A stretch of 64,000 nt of DNA from Betaproteobacteria bacterium (GTDB lineage Bacteria; Pseudomonadota; Gammaproteobacteria; Burkholderiales; Eutrophovitaceae): NCBI GenBank assembly GCA_020354125.1, contig CP070643.1:1212510-1276509 (forward strand). Reading direction: 5' to 3'. Positions within the stretch are counted from its first letter, which is position 1. Each line of letters starts with the position of its first letter. The notes beneath the pieces are model-generated. The model was given only the letters and a program-made list of their open reading frames with translations, did not search any database and was not told where the DNA came from. Below, one piece after another: positions 8,637 through 17,334 of the stretch. The position numbers and the translations under genes were made by a program.

Positions 8637-8665
8637 CACTGACCGGCAAGCAGAACCGGTCAGTG
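8637..8665. other. 10-bp stem hairpin in the cyclase/atuA divergent region
   Basis: CACTGACCGG (8637-8646) pairs perfectly with CCGGTCAGTG (8656-8665) across a 9-nt loop, with a pyrimidine-rich tail on the plus side. It could end a short rightward RNA or be a DNA-protein site. There is no gene in 8483-8999 that I can support. Confidence 0.4.
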
Positions 8666-8735
8666 CAGTCTTTCCCTTTATTGCCTCGGGGTCCGTGCGC
8701 CGCAGCCGCTTTTGTTTTTTAGCGCGGTCTGCAGA

Positions 8736-8773
8736 TGCGGTACCGGGGCGAGTTAACTCGCCCCGGTACCGCA
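8736..8773. repeat. Perfect 38-bp palindrome
   Basis: The two 19-bp halves are exact reverse complements with no spacer, centred on GTTAAC (between 8754 and 8755). The left half reads TGCGGTACCGGGGCGAGTT. A spacer-less palindrome this long is unusual. It lies between two divergent promoters, so it is not a terminator of a flanking gene. Confidence 0.85.
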
Positions 8774-8861
8774 AACATGGAATCCTCCCCCTTCAGGTTC
8801 ACCGACATACGCCGTGACCAAACCAAATCATTGTTTCTGACTGTACACTTGTCAAGCGCTG

Positions 8862-8887
8862 GATTTTGCATCCCGGAATGCACAATC
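8862..8887. promoter_or_regulatory. Candidate IclR operator upstream of atuA
   Basis: GATTTTGCAT (8862-8871) and ATGCACAATC (8878-8887) form an inverted repeat with 9 of 10 positions matching around a 6-bp spacer. It lies in an AT-rich promoter-like stretch about 110 bp before the atuA start. Size and symmetry fit a dimeric regulator such as the IclR protein encoded nearby. The link is inference. Confidence 0.45.
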
Positions 8888-8999
8888 ATCGATTGCTTAT
8901 ATAAAACAATACGATGTGTGATCGGATTTTTTTCGAGTTTTGCGCTGCGAAACTCGCTGACAAACCGTTTGTAGCTGGCAAGAAGATCATGGAGCAAGG

Positions 9000-10349
9000 A
9001 TGACCCTACGAATCGGTGCTGGCTCAGCCTGGTGGGGCGACCGCATTTCTCCAGCCGCCCTCAACGCCGACAAAGGTGAACTTGACTACCTGTGCTTCGA
9101 GACCATGGCCGAGGCCACTGTGTCGGCCGCGCAGGTACGCAAACGCCGTGACACTTCCTTTCCCGGTTACGACACCTGGCTGGACGATCGCATGCGGGCG
9201 GTATTGCCGGCATGCCTGAGGCATGGAACCAAAATCATCACCAATCAGGGCTGGATCAATCCCGACGGCGCCGCCCAACGCATTGTGCACTGGTTGCGCG
9301 AGCTCGGCGCGAGCGGCGTCAAGGTGGCCTCGGTCAACGGCAGCCTGATCACCGACCGAGTACTGGAACTGACCGACACGATTCTTGAAAACGGTCAGCC
9401 CACCGCCACGCTACAGCGCAACCTCGTATCGGCAGAGGTCTATCTCGGCGCCGAACCCTTTGTCGAGGCGCTCAAACAAGGGGCGCAGATTGTCGTGTCG
9501 GGTCGTGTCGCCGACCCGTCTATCTTCATGGCGCCGATGATGTACGAGTTCGGCTGGGACGCGCTCGATCACGTTCACCTTGGCCGCGGTAATGGACTGG
9601 GGCACCTGATGGAATGCGGCGCACAGGTAACCGGTGGTTATTTCGCTGACCCGGGTTTCAAGCATGTGCCCAGACCATGGGATCTAGCCTTCCCTATCAT
9701 CGAAGTCGAAAGCGACGGCACCGCGGTACTGACTAAAGTCGCGGGCACTGGCGGCACGGTCAGTCTAATGACAGTCAAAGAACAGATGTTCTACGAAGTC
9801 CACGACCCGGCAAACTACATCACGCCGGATGCCATCGTCGATTTCACAACGACCCGCCTCAAGCAAATAGGACCCGACCGCGTACGCGTCAGTCATATTT
9901 CCGGTAAGCCGCGCACGCCGACATTGAAGGTTTCGATCGGCTGTGCCGAAGGCTATATCGGTGAAGACATGTTCTTCTATGCAGGCCCGGGCGCGATGCG
10001 TCGCGCCAAACTGGCTAAACAGATTCTTGAAGAACGTTTCAAGATTGTCGGACTCGACGCGGAGGAATTGCGCATCGATTTCCTCGGCCTCAACGCGATT
10101 CATGGCGCCATGACCCCGTCTGATGCGCCTGAGCCCTACGAAGTCGCCGTGCGCGTGGCAGCCAGGACAAAAACACGCGAAGAGGCGAACAAGATCGGGC
10201 GCGAAGTAGACGGCATGGCGGTGTCGGGTGTGGGCATGACCGGCAAACGTGTGCCGCATCAGGACCGCACACGGGAGATTATCGGGGTATGGTCGTCACT
10301 CGTGCCACGTGAAAAAATCGTTCCCGAGATCAACATCATCGAAAGCTGA
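9000..10349 (+). CDS. AtuA-family protein (DUF1446, acyclic terpene utilization-type)
   Basis: The 449-residue protein matches the AtuA/DUF1446 family across its length. It has the N-terminal IGAGSAWWGDR, the DYLCFETMAE motif, the segment IVVSGRVADPSIFMAPMMYEFGW and the mid-protein VAGTGGTVSL. AtuA is encoded with terpene/methyl-branched acyl-CoA catabolic genes in pseudomonads, but its reaction is not firmly established. The ATG at 9000 is preceded by GGAGCAAGG. The next gene encodes the small C-terminal-type domain often fused to or following AtuA. Divergent transcription from the cyclase/IclR run suggests common control. Confidence 0.9.
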   Translation: MTLRIGAGSAWWGDRISPAALNADKGELDYLCFETMAEATVSAAQVRKRRDTSFPGYDTWLDDRMRAVLPACLRHGTKIITNQGWINPDGAAQRIVHWLRELGASGVKVASVNGSLITDRVLELTDTILENGQPTATLQRNLVSAEVYLGAEPFVEALKQGAQIVVSGRVADPSIFMAPMMYEFGWDALDHVHLGRGNGLGHLMECGAQVTGGYFADPGFKHVPRPWDLAFPIIEVESDGTAVLTKVAGTGGTVSLMTVKEQMFYEVHDPANYITPDAIVDFTTTRLKQIGPDRVRVSHISGKPRTPTLKVSIGCAEGYIGEDMFFYAGPGAMRRAKLAKQILEERFKIVGLDAEELRIDFLGLNAIHGAMTPSDAPEPYEVAVRVAARTKTREEANKIGREVDGMAVSGVGMTGKRVPHQDRTREIIGVWSSLVPREKIVPEINIIES

Positions 10350-10391
10350 CAAAGCCAATGCGGAGCGGAGAATGAAATTGTGGAGCAGAGC

Positions 10392-10739
10392 ATGAGAGTA
10401 CGACTGCAGCACGTCGCCCACTGCCGCTCGGGGGACAAGGGAAATACCTCCAATATCTCGGTCATCGCTTATGCACCGGAGCTCTATCAGCCGCTGCGCG
10501 AGCAAGTCACCGCAGAAAGGTTCCGGGAGTTCTATGCCGGTGTCGTCACCGGAGAGGTCACCCGCTATGAAGTCGATGGTTTGCACAGCCTGAACTTTGT
10601 CGCTCAGGGTGCTTTGGGCGGCGGCGTTTCCCGCTCTCTGTGCCTTGATAACTACGGCAAATCGCTTGCTTCGCGCATCCTCGATTTCGAGATCGACATT
10701 CCCGACGAGTTCGCATCGCTTCTCAGGGGTATGATGTGA
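10392..10739 (+). CDS. Small AtuA C-terminal-type domain protein
   Basis: The protein has 115 residues beginning MRVRLQHVAHCRSGDKGN, the conserved opening of the ferredoxin-like domain found at the AtuA C-terminus or encoded right after it. It also contains FVAQGALGGGVSRSLCLDNYGK, a typical segment. The ATG at 10392 is chosen over GTG at 10380 because GGAG at 10382-10385 sits correctly for it. It follows atuA by 42 bp and probably forms a complex with it. The molecular role is unknown. Confidence 0.85.
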   Translation: MRVRLQHVAHCRSGDKGNTSNISVIAYAPELYQPLREQVTAERFREFYAGVVTGEVTRYEVDGLHSLNFVAQGALGGGVSRSLCLDNYGKSLASRILDFEIDIPDEFASLLRGMM

Positions 10740-10876
10740 ATCGGGCATCACCTGTACCGCTGCGTCTTCTGATTTGTTGACTCGCAACACAGATTCAACA
10801 TCGCGCGGAGAACGTCGCTTCACAATCACGGCAGTGATCAAACTGCGTTAGGATTCGCGCAAGAGATTTCTTGAAC

Positions 10877-11743
10877 ATGCCTGACGTGCGACAACGCGGT
10901 TTTGCCGCAGCTATCATCGCTTTCTTCTCTGCAACGCTGGTCGCGGGATGCAGTTCGCTCGACGAGGTCATCGAGTCGGCGCCAAAACCGAGCGCCAGGA
11001 TACTCGGTGCCGGGGTACGTAACCTCAGTCTGCAAAGCCTGGATCTGGTATTCGACGTCGAGGTTTCAAATCCGTACAACGTCAGTCTTCCTCTGGTCGA
11101 TCTGACTTACACGCTAGGCAGCGGCGGCAAGCAACTCCTGTCGGGCAGCATCAAGCCGTCCGGATCGGTGCCCGCCAATGGCAAGAGCGTCCTACAGCTT
11201 CCCGCCCGGCTCGATCTTGCCAGCGTGGTGAAGACGCTGCCCGGCGTCAAACCAGGTGCGGTCGTGCCCTACGAGGCGCAGCTCAATTTGATAGTCGATG
11301 TGCCCGTGGTGGGAGAAATGACGCTGCCAGTCGAACGCAATGGCGAGATTCCTGTGCCTGCGCTACCCCAGATCACCCTGCTATCGTTCGACGTCGGCGA
11401 CCTTGGTCTTGACGAGGTTCGTGCCGAAGCCAGACTGCGTGTGAAGAACACCAATCGGTTTCGAATCGAGTTGACCAGAGTCCGGTTTGACCTGGCTCTG
11501 GGCGGCAGGAAAGTAGCGAGTACGCGCTTGAGCGCCTCGCCCAAGCTTGCGCCGGGACAGACTGCGGTAGTGAAGATACCGCTGTCGCTTTCACCTCGCG
11601 CACTCGGCGCGGGCGTGCTCGACGTGCTCAGCGGAAGCGATGCCGGCTACGCCATATCCGGCAGACTCGATGTCATGACCCGCTATGGAGAACTCGCACT
11701 TCCTTTCAGTCAGAAGGGAAACACGACTGTGCGCCGCAGGTAG
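10877..11743 (+). CDS. LEA14-like lipoprotein with two WHy-type domains
   Basis: The product is about 288 residues with a signal peptide ending in the lipobox LVAGC (Cys near residue 25), so it is probably a lipoprotein. Two repeats of the LEA_2/WHy fold follow: one around LQSLDLVFDVEVSNPYNVSLPL, the other around LGLDEVRAEARLRVKNTNRFRIEL. In bacteria such proteins are linked to desiccation or envelope stress, but their function is not defined. The ATG at 10877 is preferred; a TTG at 10871 is in frame. It is a single gene, not clearly linked to its neighbours. Confidence 0.85.
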   Translation: MPDVRQRGFAAAIIAFFSATLVAGCSSLDEVIESAPKPSARILGAGVRNLSLQSLDLVFDVEVSNPYNVSLPLVDLTYTLGSGGKQLLSGSIKPSGSVPANGKSVLQLPARLDLASVVKTLPGVKPGAVVPYEAQLNLIVDVPVVGEMTLPVERNGEIPVPALPQITLLSFDVGDLGLDEVRAEARLRVKNTNRFRIELTRVRFDLALGGRKVASTRLSASPKLAPGQTAVVKIPLSLSPRALGAGVLDVLSGSDAGYAISGRLDVMTRYGELALPFSQKGNTTVRRR

Positions 11744-11874
11744 CATAGACCGCCACAGGCTGCCCACAAACCCCATACTGTTTCAACTACACGTACTCCA
11801 TTAGACACAGATGGAATTAGGAACGATCGCCAACTACCGCCGACCAACCAGATCCGCACCACGCGCACCAAACC

Positions 11875-13359
11875 ATGCCCACCGCAAAACGCACTAAAGT
11901 CGCACTCGGTTCCGATATTGCCTTCAGTTCAGCGAGCAGACTCGCCGACATGATTCGGCGGCGCAAGATAGGCTGTCTCGAATTGCTCGATCATTACCTA
12001 GACCGCGTCTCCCGTCTCAACCCACGAATTAACGCTATCGTCGTGTTCGACGAGCAACGCGCCCGCACGCGCGCGAAGAAGGCCGATCGCGCTGCGGCAA
12101 CAGGTGACTGGTGGGGCCCATTACACGGGGTTCCCATGACGGTAAAGGAATCGTTCGACATCGCCGGTCTGGCAACGACCTGGGGACACATGCGCCACCG
12201 CAAAAATATCGCCAGTCACAACGCGCTGTCGGTGAACCGGCTGCTGGGTGCCGGTGCCGTTATCTTCGGCAAAAGCAACACCCCCGTCGGACTTGCCGAT
12301 TGGCAAACCTACAACCCGGTTTACGGCACGACCAATAATCCGTGGGATGTTTCCCGCGTGCCGGGCGGCTCCTCCGGCGGGGCTGCCGCTGCCCTTGCCG
12401 CAGGTCTGACCGGGCTCGAACTGGGCAGCGATATCGGCGCATCGATACGCAATCCCGCGCATTACTGCGGTGTGTTTGGCCACAAACCGACATTTCAACT
12501 TTGCCCGATACACGGGCATAACTTGCCGCCAAACTTGTCAACCAGGGATATGGTGGTGATCGGGCCGCTGGCGCGCAGCGCCGACGACCTCGCCCTTGTG
12601 CTTGGCATTATCGGTCAACCGGACGAATTCGCTGCTCGAGGCATTCGCGTCAATCTGCCAAAGCCGCAGCAAGACATCCGCAAACTGCGCATCGCTGTTC
12701 TCACCGACGCCGCTACCGCAGAGGTCGACGATAGCGTACAGGCGGGCGTTCTTGCAGCGGCGCAATGTTTCGCTCGCGCCGGTGCCACTGTTTCCGACAA
12801 GGCATGCCCAGACTTTAATCTTCACGACGCGCACCGCACTTACATTCATCTGTTGCGTGGTGCTACCTCACCGGCAGTTAGTGACAAGGACTACGCGACA
12901 TTGCGACGCCGCGCCCCGCGCGTGCGCGATGACGACGATTCCTACCAGGCGTGGATGATCCGCGCCACGACCATGTCACATCGCGACTGGCACGGCTGGA
13001 ACGAGAAGCGTGAAGCCCTGCGCCACGCCTGGCTTCGTTTCTTCCATGACTGGGACTTGCTGTTGTGCCCGACTGCTGCAAGCGCCGCTTTTGAGCATAA
13101 TCAGCATGGAGAACGCTGGCAGAGAATGATCCCGGTCAACGGACGACCACAGCCAACCACCACACAGCTTTTCTGGGCCGGCCTGTCGGGCATGGTGTAT
13201 CTTCCGGCTACGGTTGCGCCGGTCGCGTTTACCGACGAGCGTTTGCCGGTCGGCGTGCAAATCATCGGGCCGCAATACGGCGACCTGCAATGCATTACCG
13301 CAGCGAAGTTTCTCCAGCGCGAATTACAGCCTTTTGTAGCGCCCGATGAATTCCTCTAA
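11875..13359 (+). CDS. Amidase-signature-family hydrolase
   Basis: The 494-residue protein carries the Ser-cisSer-Lys triad signature: Lys in GVPMTVKESFD near residue 88, the glycine/serine-rich PGGSSGGAAAALAAG loop near 162-176, and SDIGASIRNPAHYCGVFGHKP with the nucleophilic Ser. It hydrolyses a carboxamide; specificity (aliphatic, aryl or aminoacyl amide) cannot be told. There is no signal peptide, so it is cytosolic. It is followed at 23 bp by the Sel1 protein gene. The start ATG at 11875 lacks a strong ribosome binding site. Confidence 0.92.
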   Translation: MPTAKRTKVALGSDIAFSSASRLADMIRRRKIGCLELLDHYLDRVSRLNPRINAIVVFDEQRARTRAKKADRAAATGDWWGPLHGVPMTVKESFDIAGLATTWGHMRHRKNIASHNALSVNRLLGAGAVIFGKSNTPVGLADWQTYNPVYGTTNNPWDVSRVPGGSSGGAAAALAAGLTGLELGSDIGASIRNPAHYCGVFGHKPTFQLCPIHGHNLPPNLSTRDMVVIGPLARSADDLALVLGIIGQPDEFAARGIRVNLPKPQQDIRKLRIAVLTDAATAEVDDSVQAGVLAAAQCFARAGATVSDKACPDFNLHDAHRTYIHLLRGATSPAVSDKDYATLRRRAPRVRDDDDSYQAWMIRATTMSHRDWHGWNEKREALRHAWLRFFHDWDLLLCPTAASAAFEHNQHGERWQRMIPVNGRPQPTTTQLFWAGLSGMVYLPATVAPVAFTDERLPVGVQIIGPQYGDLQCITAAKFLQRELQPFVAPDEFL

Positions 13360-13382
13360 TAGTCAATCGGGAACCTCTACCG

Positions 13383-13781
13383 ATGAAGAAGATCATCCTC
13401 TGTCTGTTGACCGGCTTGCTGCTAAGCTGGAACATCAGCGCACAGGCACAAGAAGAGGACGCAAAAAACGCCTTTTTCAATGGCGTAACGGCGTACCGTG
13501 GCTTCCAATTCGAAGAGGCTGCGGAATGGTTTCTTAAGGCTGCGGAGCAAGGCGATGCGGAAGCGCAATTCCTGCTGGGGCGTATGCACTACGATGGCAA
13601 TAGTCTGAGCATTGACAGAGTCACCGCCTACATGTGGTTCGACATCGCGGCGGCCAATGGCTTGCGTGCCGGGGTTCGCTACCGCGACGGCATTGCCAAA
13701 AAGATGACTGAAGACGAGGTTGCGACAGCCAGGCAACGTTCTGAGGAGTGGCGCAGCGAGCATTCCCCATCGCGTCGCTGA
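13383..13781 (+). CDS. Small secreted Sel1-repeat protein
   Basis: The protein has 132 residues. A signal peptide (KKIILCLLTGLLLSWNISAQAQ) would be cleaved after about residue 22. Two Sel1-like repeats follow: AAEWFLKAAEQGDAEAQFLLG and a less regular second one containing AYMWFDIAAANG. Sel1 proteins act as periplasmic adaptors in protein-protein contacts. It lies 23 bp after the amidase gene and converges on the MinD-like gene. The partner is unknown. Confidence 0.85.
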   Translation: MKKIILCLLTGLLLSWNISAQAQEEDAKNAFFNGVTAYRGFQFEEAAEWFLKAAEQGDAEAQFLLGRMHYDGNSLSIDRVTAYMWFDIAAANGLRAGVRYRDGIAKKMTEDEVATARQRSEEWRSEHSPSRR

Positions 13782-13835
13782 TTCGTCACCGGACAATCCT
13801 GGCAACTACAGTTCGTCGCCGCCTCTCAACGTCTG

Positions 13836-14657
13836 TCAAATACGCGATACCGCTTTGGCAATCTTGCTCATGGCCAAAGCGGCAGGTGAACCAGGATAAG
13901 CATGCATCAACAGCTTGCGCTTCTTCAGCGCATCGGGCACCGACTGATCTTCCGGAATATCGCCAACGTGATGGAGTTCGATTGGCGTTGCCGTCTGCGA
14001 TTCAAGATAACGATTGGCGACGTCGCCTAGTTGCGCTGCGTAACGCGAGCCCTCTCCTGATTTACTCACCTGGTTAAAGAGCAGGTGGAAGATCGAGCGC
14101 TGTTGCATCATTGCCAGCACTTTGATGGTGGCATAAGCGTCGGTGAGCGACGTCGGTTCCGGCGTCGCGACTACCAAAACCTCTCGCGCCAACGACGCGG
14201 AATAGAGCACCAGATCGGAAATGCCTGCACCAGTATCGAGAAACAGATAATCGTAGCGTTGTGCCAGTTGATCGATGATCGCGCTGAGTTCGTCCTGCAC
14301 CTCGCCTGTCAACCGTGAATATTCGACCAAACCGGATGCAGCGGGAAGAACAGATATGCCGCCGGTCACCTCGATGATCGCATCCTCTAGCGTGGCGCCT
14401 CCGGTCAATACATCGTGCAGGGTGATCTTGGGGTGGATGTTGAACACGACGTCGAGATTGGCAAGACCAAGGTCAGCATCAAGCAACAGCACTTTCTTGC
14501 CAGACCTCGACAATGCTGCTGCAAGGTTAGCGGCGACAAACGTTTTTCCCACCCCGCCCTTGCCACTGGTGACAGCGATGATGGTCGCCGCACCTGGTCG
14601 CGAATGCTTCGAAACGGTCGCCGCTGATCGTGGGCTTGCTATTCCGATTTTACTCAT
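13836..14657 (-). CDS. MinD/FleN-like ParA-family ATPase
   Basis: The protein has 273 residues from the ATG at 14655-14657. The deviant Walker A motif KGGVGKT is at 33-39, the switch region LLDADLGLANLDVVF follows, and YDYLFLDTGAGISD is the Walker B/switch II region. It resembles the FleN/MinD-like class that counts or positions flagella or other polar structures. No flagellar gene is near. Its start overlaps the stop of the diguanylate cyclase by 8 nt (ATGAGTAA), so the two are translationally coupled. A longer frame to 14792 lies inside the upstream gene and is unlikely. Confidence 0.9.
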   Translation of the reverse strand: MSKIGIASPRSAATVSKHSRPGAATIIAVTSGKGGVGKTFVAANLAAALSRSGKKVLLLDADLGLANLDVVFNIHPKITLHDVLTGGATLEDAIIEVTGGISVLPAASGLVEYSRLTGEVQDELSAIIDQLAQRYDYLFLDTGAGISDLVLYSASLAREVLVVATPEPTSLTDAYATIKVLAMMQQRSIFHLLFNQVSKSGEGSRYAAQLGDVANRYLESQTATPIELHHVGDIPEDQSVPDALKKRKLLMHAYPGSPAALAMSKIAKAVSRI

Positions 14658-15405
14658 CTTTGGCCTGCATGTTTGCGGAGAGTAGAGCTGATTTTTCACT
14701 GCCGGACACACCGGTAGCGCTGGTTGGTTCCATGACCACGCAGTTGCGCCCCGCCCGCTTCGCCTCGTAGAGTTGGCGATCGGCAGAAGCAATCAATGAC
14801 TTTGCATCTGAATCGCGCCACGCCGTTACACCGACGACCCCTACACTGACCGTGACGTGAACTGTCTGACCGTCGGGCAAGACAATTTCCTTTGCTTCGA
14901 CGCGTACCCGAAAACGATCTGCCGCGCGTAACGCATGCTGCGGCAAACAATTGGGAAGAATCGCCGCGAACTCCTCGCCACCGTAGCGTGCCAACGTATC
15001 CATCGGTCGCATGTTGTCCCTGAGACACTGGGCGATCGCCTGCAGGACAATGTCACCGGTAACATGACCGTAGGTGTCGTTGATCGATTTGAAGTGATCA
15101 GCGTCAATCATCAACAGCGCCATTGGCGAGCCGCCCCGCGAAACGCGATCGAGCTCCTGATCCAACGCCATGCGAAACTGCCGGACATTGGCCAAGCCGG
15201 TCAGCGCATCCAGAGACGACAGTTCGCAAAGCCCGTCGATGATGCGTTGAACCAATTGAACATCGGGTTCAGCAGCATCGTCCAGCTGAATCTGTCCGGT
15301 CTGGGATAACAGGCTGATGGCCTCAGACAGGCGCAAATCGCCGAGGTGGCCGGCCACCTGATTGGATGCGGATACCGATTGCGAAGTTGAAGCGCGACGA
15401 GTCAA
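14650..15405 (-). CDS. Diguanylate cyclase (GGDEF domain, GGEEF active site, I-site present)
   Basis: The protein has 251 residues. An uncharacterised N-terminal segment (1-60) precedes a complete GGDEF domain beginning DALTGLANVRQF. The active-site motif GGEEF is at 142-146, and the inhibitory-site motif RPMD (RxxD) lies five residues before it, so product feedback is expected. It makes c-di-GMP from two GTP. There is no membrane segment, so it is cytosolic. Coupling to the MinD-like ATPase suggests that c-di-GMP synthesis is tied to a positioning protein; that is inference. Confidence 0.92.
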   Translation of the reverse strand: MTRRASTSQSVSASNQVAGHLGDLRLSEAISLLSQTGQIQLDDAAEPDVQLVQRIIDGLCELSSLDALTGLANVRQFRMALDQELDRVSRGGSPMALLMIDADHFKSINDTYGHVTGDIVLQAIAQCLRDNMRPMDTLARYGGEEFAAILPNCLPQHALRAADRFRVRVEAKEIVLPDGQTVHVTVSVGVVGVTAWRDSDAKSLIASADRQLYEAKRAGRNCVVMEPTSATGVSGSEKSALLSANMQAKDE

Positions 15406-15609
15406 GGAAAAACACAGGGTCTCTTAACGATCACATTCTCGTCGCACACACGACAGTGCAAACCGCCGAATAGGCGTTGAAAAGCCATCTAATCACCGGC
15501 TTGCGCGCATTGGGGTTGCGACAAGCAAGGCGCGCTTATGTTAGCGTTGGCAGCTACGCGGCCTGACATGAGCCGCTTATCGACGGCCAAATACCTCTAC
15601 TAAAGACCC

Positions 15610-17265
15610 ATGAAGAACACCACCCACGACACGATCATTCGAGGGGCAACCATCGTTGACGGCAGCGGCGGCGAAACGTATGGCGGTGACGTCGCCGTCG
15701 ACGCTGGTCGCATCACCGAAATTGGAAAAGTCAGCGGCGACGCACGCGAAGTGGTCGATGCCAACGGCCTGGCGCTGATGCCCGGCATCGTCGACGTGCA
15801 CACACATTACGATGCGCAGCTGACCTGGGACCGCACCATGTCGCCGTCGCCATCGCTCGGCGTGACGACTGCTGTGATTGGCAACTGTGGTTTTGGCATC
15901 GCGCCCTGCCCTAAAGATCAACGAGAAACGATGCTGAAGAATCTGTCGGTCGTCGAGGGTATGAACCTCGATGCCTTGCTGACGGGCACGCACTGGAATT
16001 TTGAATCGTTCTCTGAGTACCTTGAGCAAATCCGCCGCGTTGGACCGTATGCGAACGTCGCCGCACTGGTGGGTCACTCAACGATCCGCACCGCCGTAAT
16101 GGGCGATGATGCTTCCAGCCGCTCCGAGCCGACTGCCAATGAACTCGGCAAAATGCAGTCAATGGTGCGTGACGCCATTGCTTCCGGCGCTATCGGGTTT
16201 GCGTCTTCGTTTTCGCCAAATCACTCCGGATACGGCGGCCGGCCAATGCCATCGACTATCGCTAGCGACGCGGAACTGCGCGCACTCATGCAGCCGCTGC
16301 GCGAGGCGGAAAAAGGCATGTTCGTCATGGCGAGCGGCTCTCGCGGTACCCCGGAATACCTGGAGTCACTTGCCGCCGACACCGGTCGTCCAGTGTTCAT
16401 GGTGACCGTGCTGGCAATGTACAACGACGCAGACCCGGAGGCCGCCCAAGGTTACTACCAACGCTGCGCCGAGGCACGCGAGCGCGGTCACGAAGTCTAT
16501 ATCCACGCCAATCCGCATCCATTGTCGTTCGACTTCACCTTGCGCGATCCATACCTGCTTTACTCGCACGATGCTTTCGATCGTGTCAAAGCAGCCACGC
16601 CCGAAAGATTGCCGGAGATTTACGCTGACCCCGCTTTTCGCAACCGCTTCCGGAAGAATCTGAACAACCCGCGGCCAGGCATCCTGTTTTACGGCGACTG
16701 GTCAACGATCGAGCGCGACGAACAGCCGGTCTCCGAACTGGCCAGACAAGCCGGACGCGATCCTGTGGACTGGTTTTTCGAGCAACCGATCGACACGCAA
16801 TATATCGCCAAGCTTTTCCAGAACGACGATGCCGGCGTCGCACCGCTGCTGAAACATCCTAACGGTGTACTGGCATTGTCCGACGCCGGCGCACACCTGA
16901 TTTTTCTATGCGACGCCGGTTTCGGCCTGTATTTCCTCAATCACTGGGTGCGCGAAACGGAAACGTTTTCTCTCGCCGAAGGTGTCCGGCGGCTGACATC
17001 CGACCCGGCGGACAAATACCGCATCCCCGGTCGCGGGCGCATCAGTATCGGCGCCTGGGCCGACCTGATGCTGTTCGATCCGCAAACCGTCGGCATGTCC
17101 GCGTTGCAGCGGCGTAACGATTTGCCGGGTGGTGGCTCAAGAATGATTCGTCAACCGGAAGGCGTGCATGGCGTATGGGTTAACGGCATCCGCGTGCACG
17201 ACGGCAAGGATTACCTGCCGCTCGGTTCGGGACCGGGGCAGGTGCTGACGGAGTTCAACAGTTAG
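15610..17265 (+). CDS. D-aminoacylase/N-acyl-D-amino-acid deacylase-type amidohydrolase
   Basis: The 551-residue protein belongs to the amidohydrolase superfamily. The metal motif VDVHTHYDAQL is near residue 61-71, the family Cys lies in GNCGFGIAPC near 97-106, His in HANPHP near 299, and the catalytic Asp in ALSDAGAHL near 425. N-acyl-D-amino-acid deacylases have this layout, but the family also includes dihydroorotase-like enzymes, so the substrate is open. It is followed by the ThDP enzyme gene at 69 bp on the same strand. No signal peptide is present. Confidence 0.88.
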   Translation: MKNTTHDTIIRGATIVDGSGGETYGGDVAVDAGRITEIGKVSGDAREVVDANGLALMPGIVDVHTHYDAQLTWDRTMSPSPSLGVTTAVIGNCGFGIAPCPKDQRETMLKNLSVVEGMNLDALLTGTHWNFESFSEYLEQIRRVGPYANVAALVGHSTIRTAVMGDDASSRSEPTANELGKMQSMVRDAIASGAIGFASSFSPNHSGYGGRPMPSTIASDAELRALMQPLREAEKGMFVMASGSRGTPEYLESLAADTGRPVFMVTVLAMYNDADPEAAQGYYQRCAEARERGHEVYIHANPHPLSFDFTLRDPYLLYSHDAFDRVKAATPERLPEIYADPAFRNRFRKNLNNPRPGILFYGDWSTIERDEQPVSELARQAGRDPVDWFFEQPIDTQYIAKLFQNDDAGVAPLLKHPNGVLALSDAGAHLIFLCDAGFGLYFLNHWVRETETFSLAEGVRRLTSDPADKYRIPGRGRISIGAWADLMLFDPQTVGMSALQRRNDLPGGGSRMIRQPEGVHGVWVNGIRVHDGKDYLPLGSGPGQVLTEFNS

Positions 17266-17334
17266 CCGACGTTGAACTCAGCCCGCAAAGGTAGTATCGA
17301 CTGATCTAAATAGACAAAGTACATAGGCCAAACC

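Noticed and set aside
8379..8774. Minus-strand ORF through the palindrome into the cyclase gene start
   Set aside because: It overlaps the real cyclase start out of frame. Its first residues come from the palindrome, which also creates the same peptide on the other strand.
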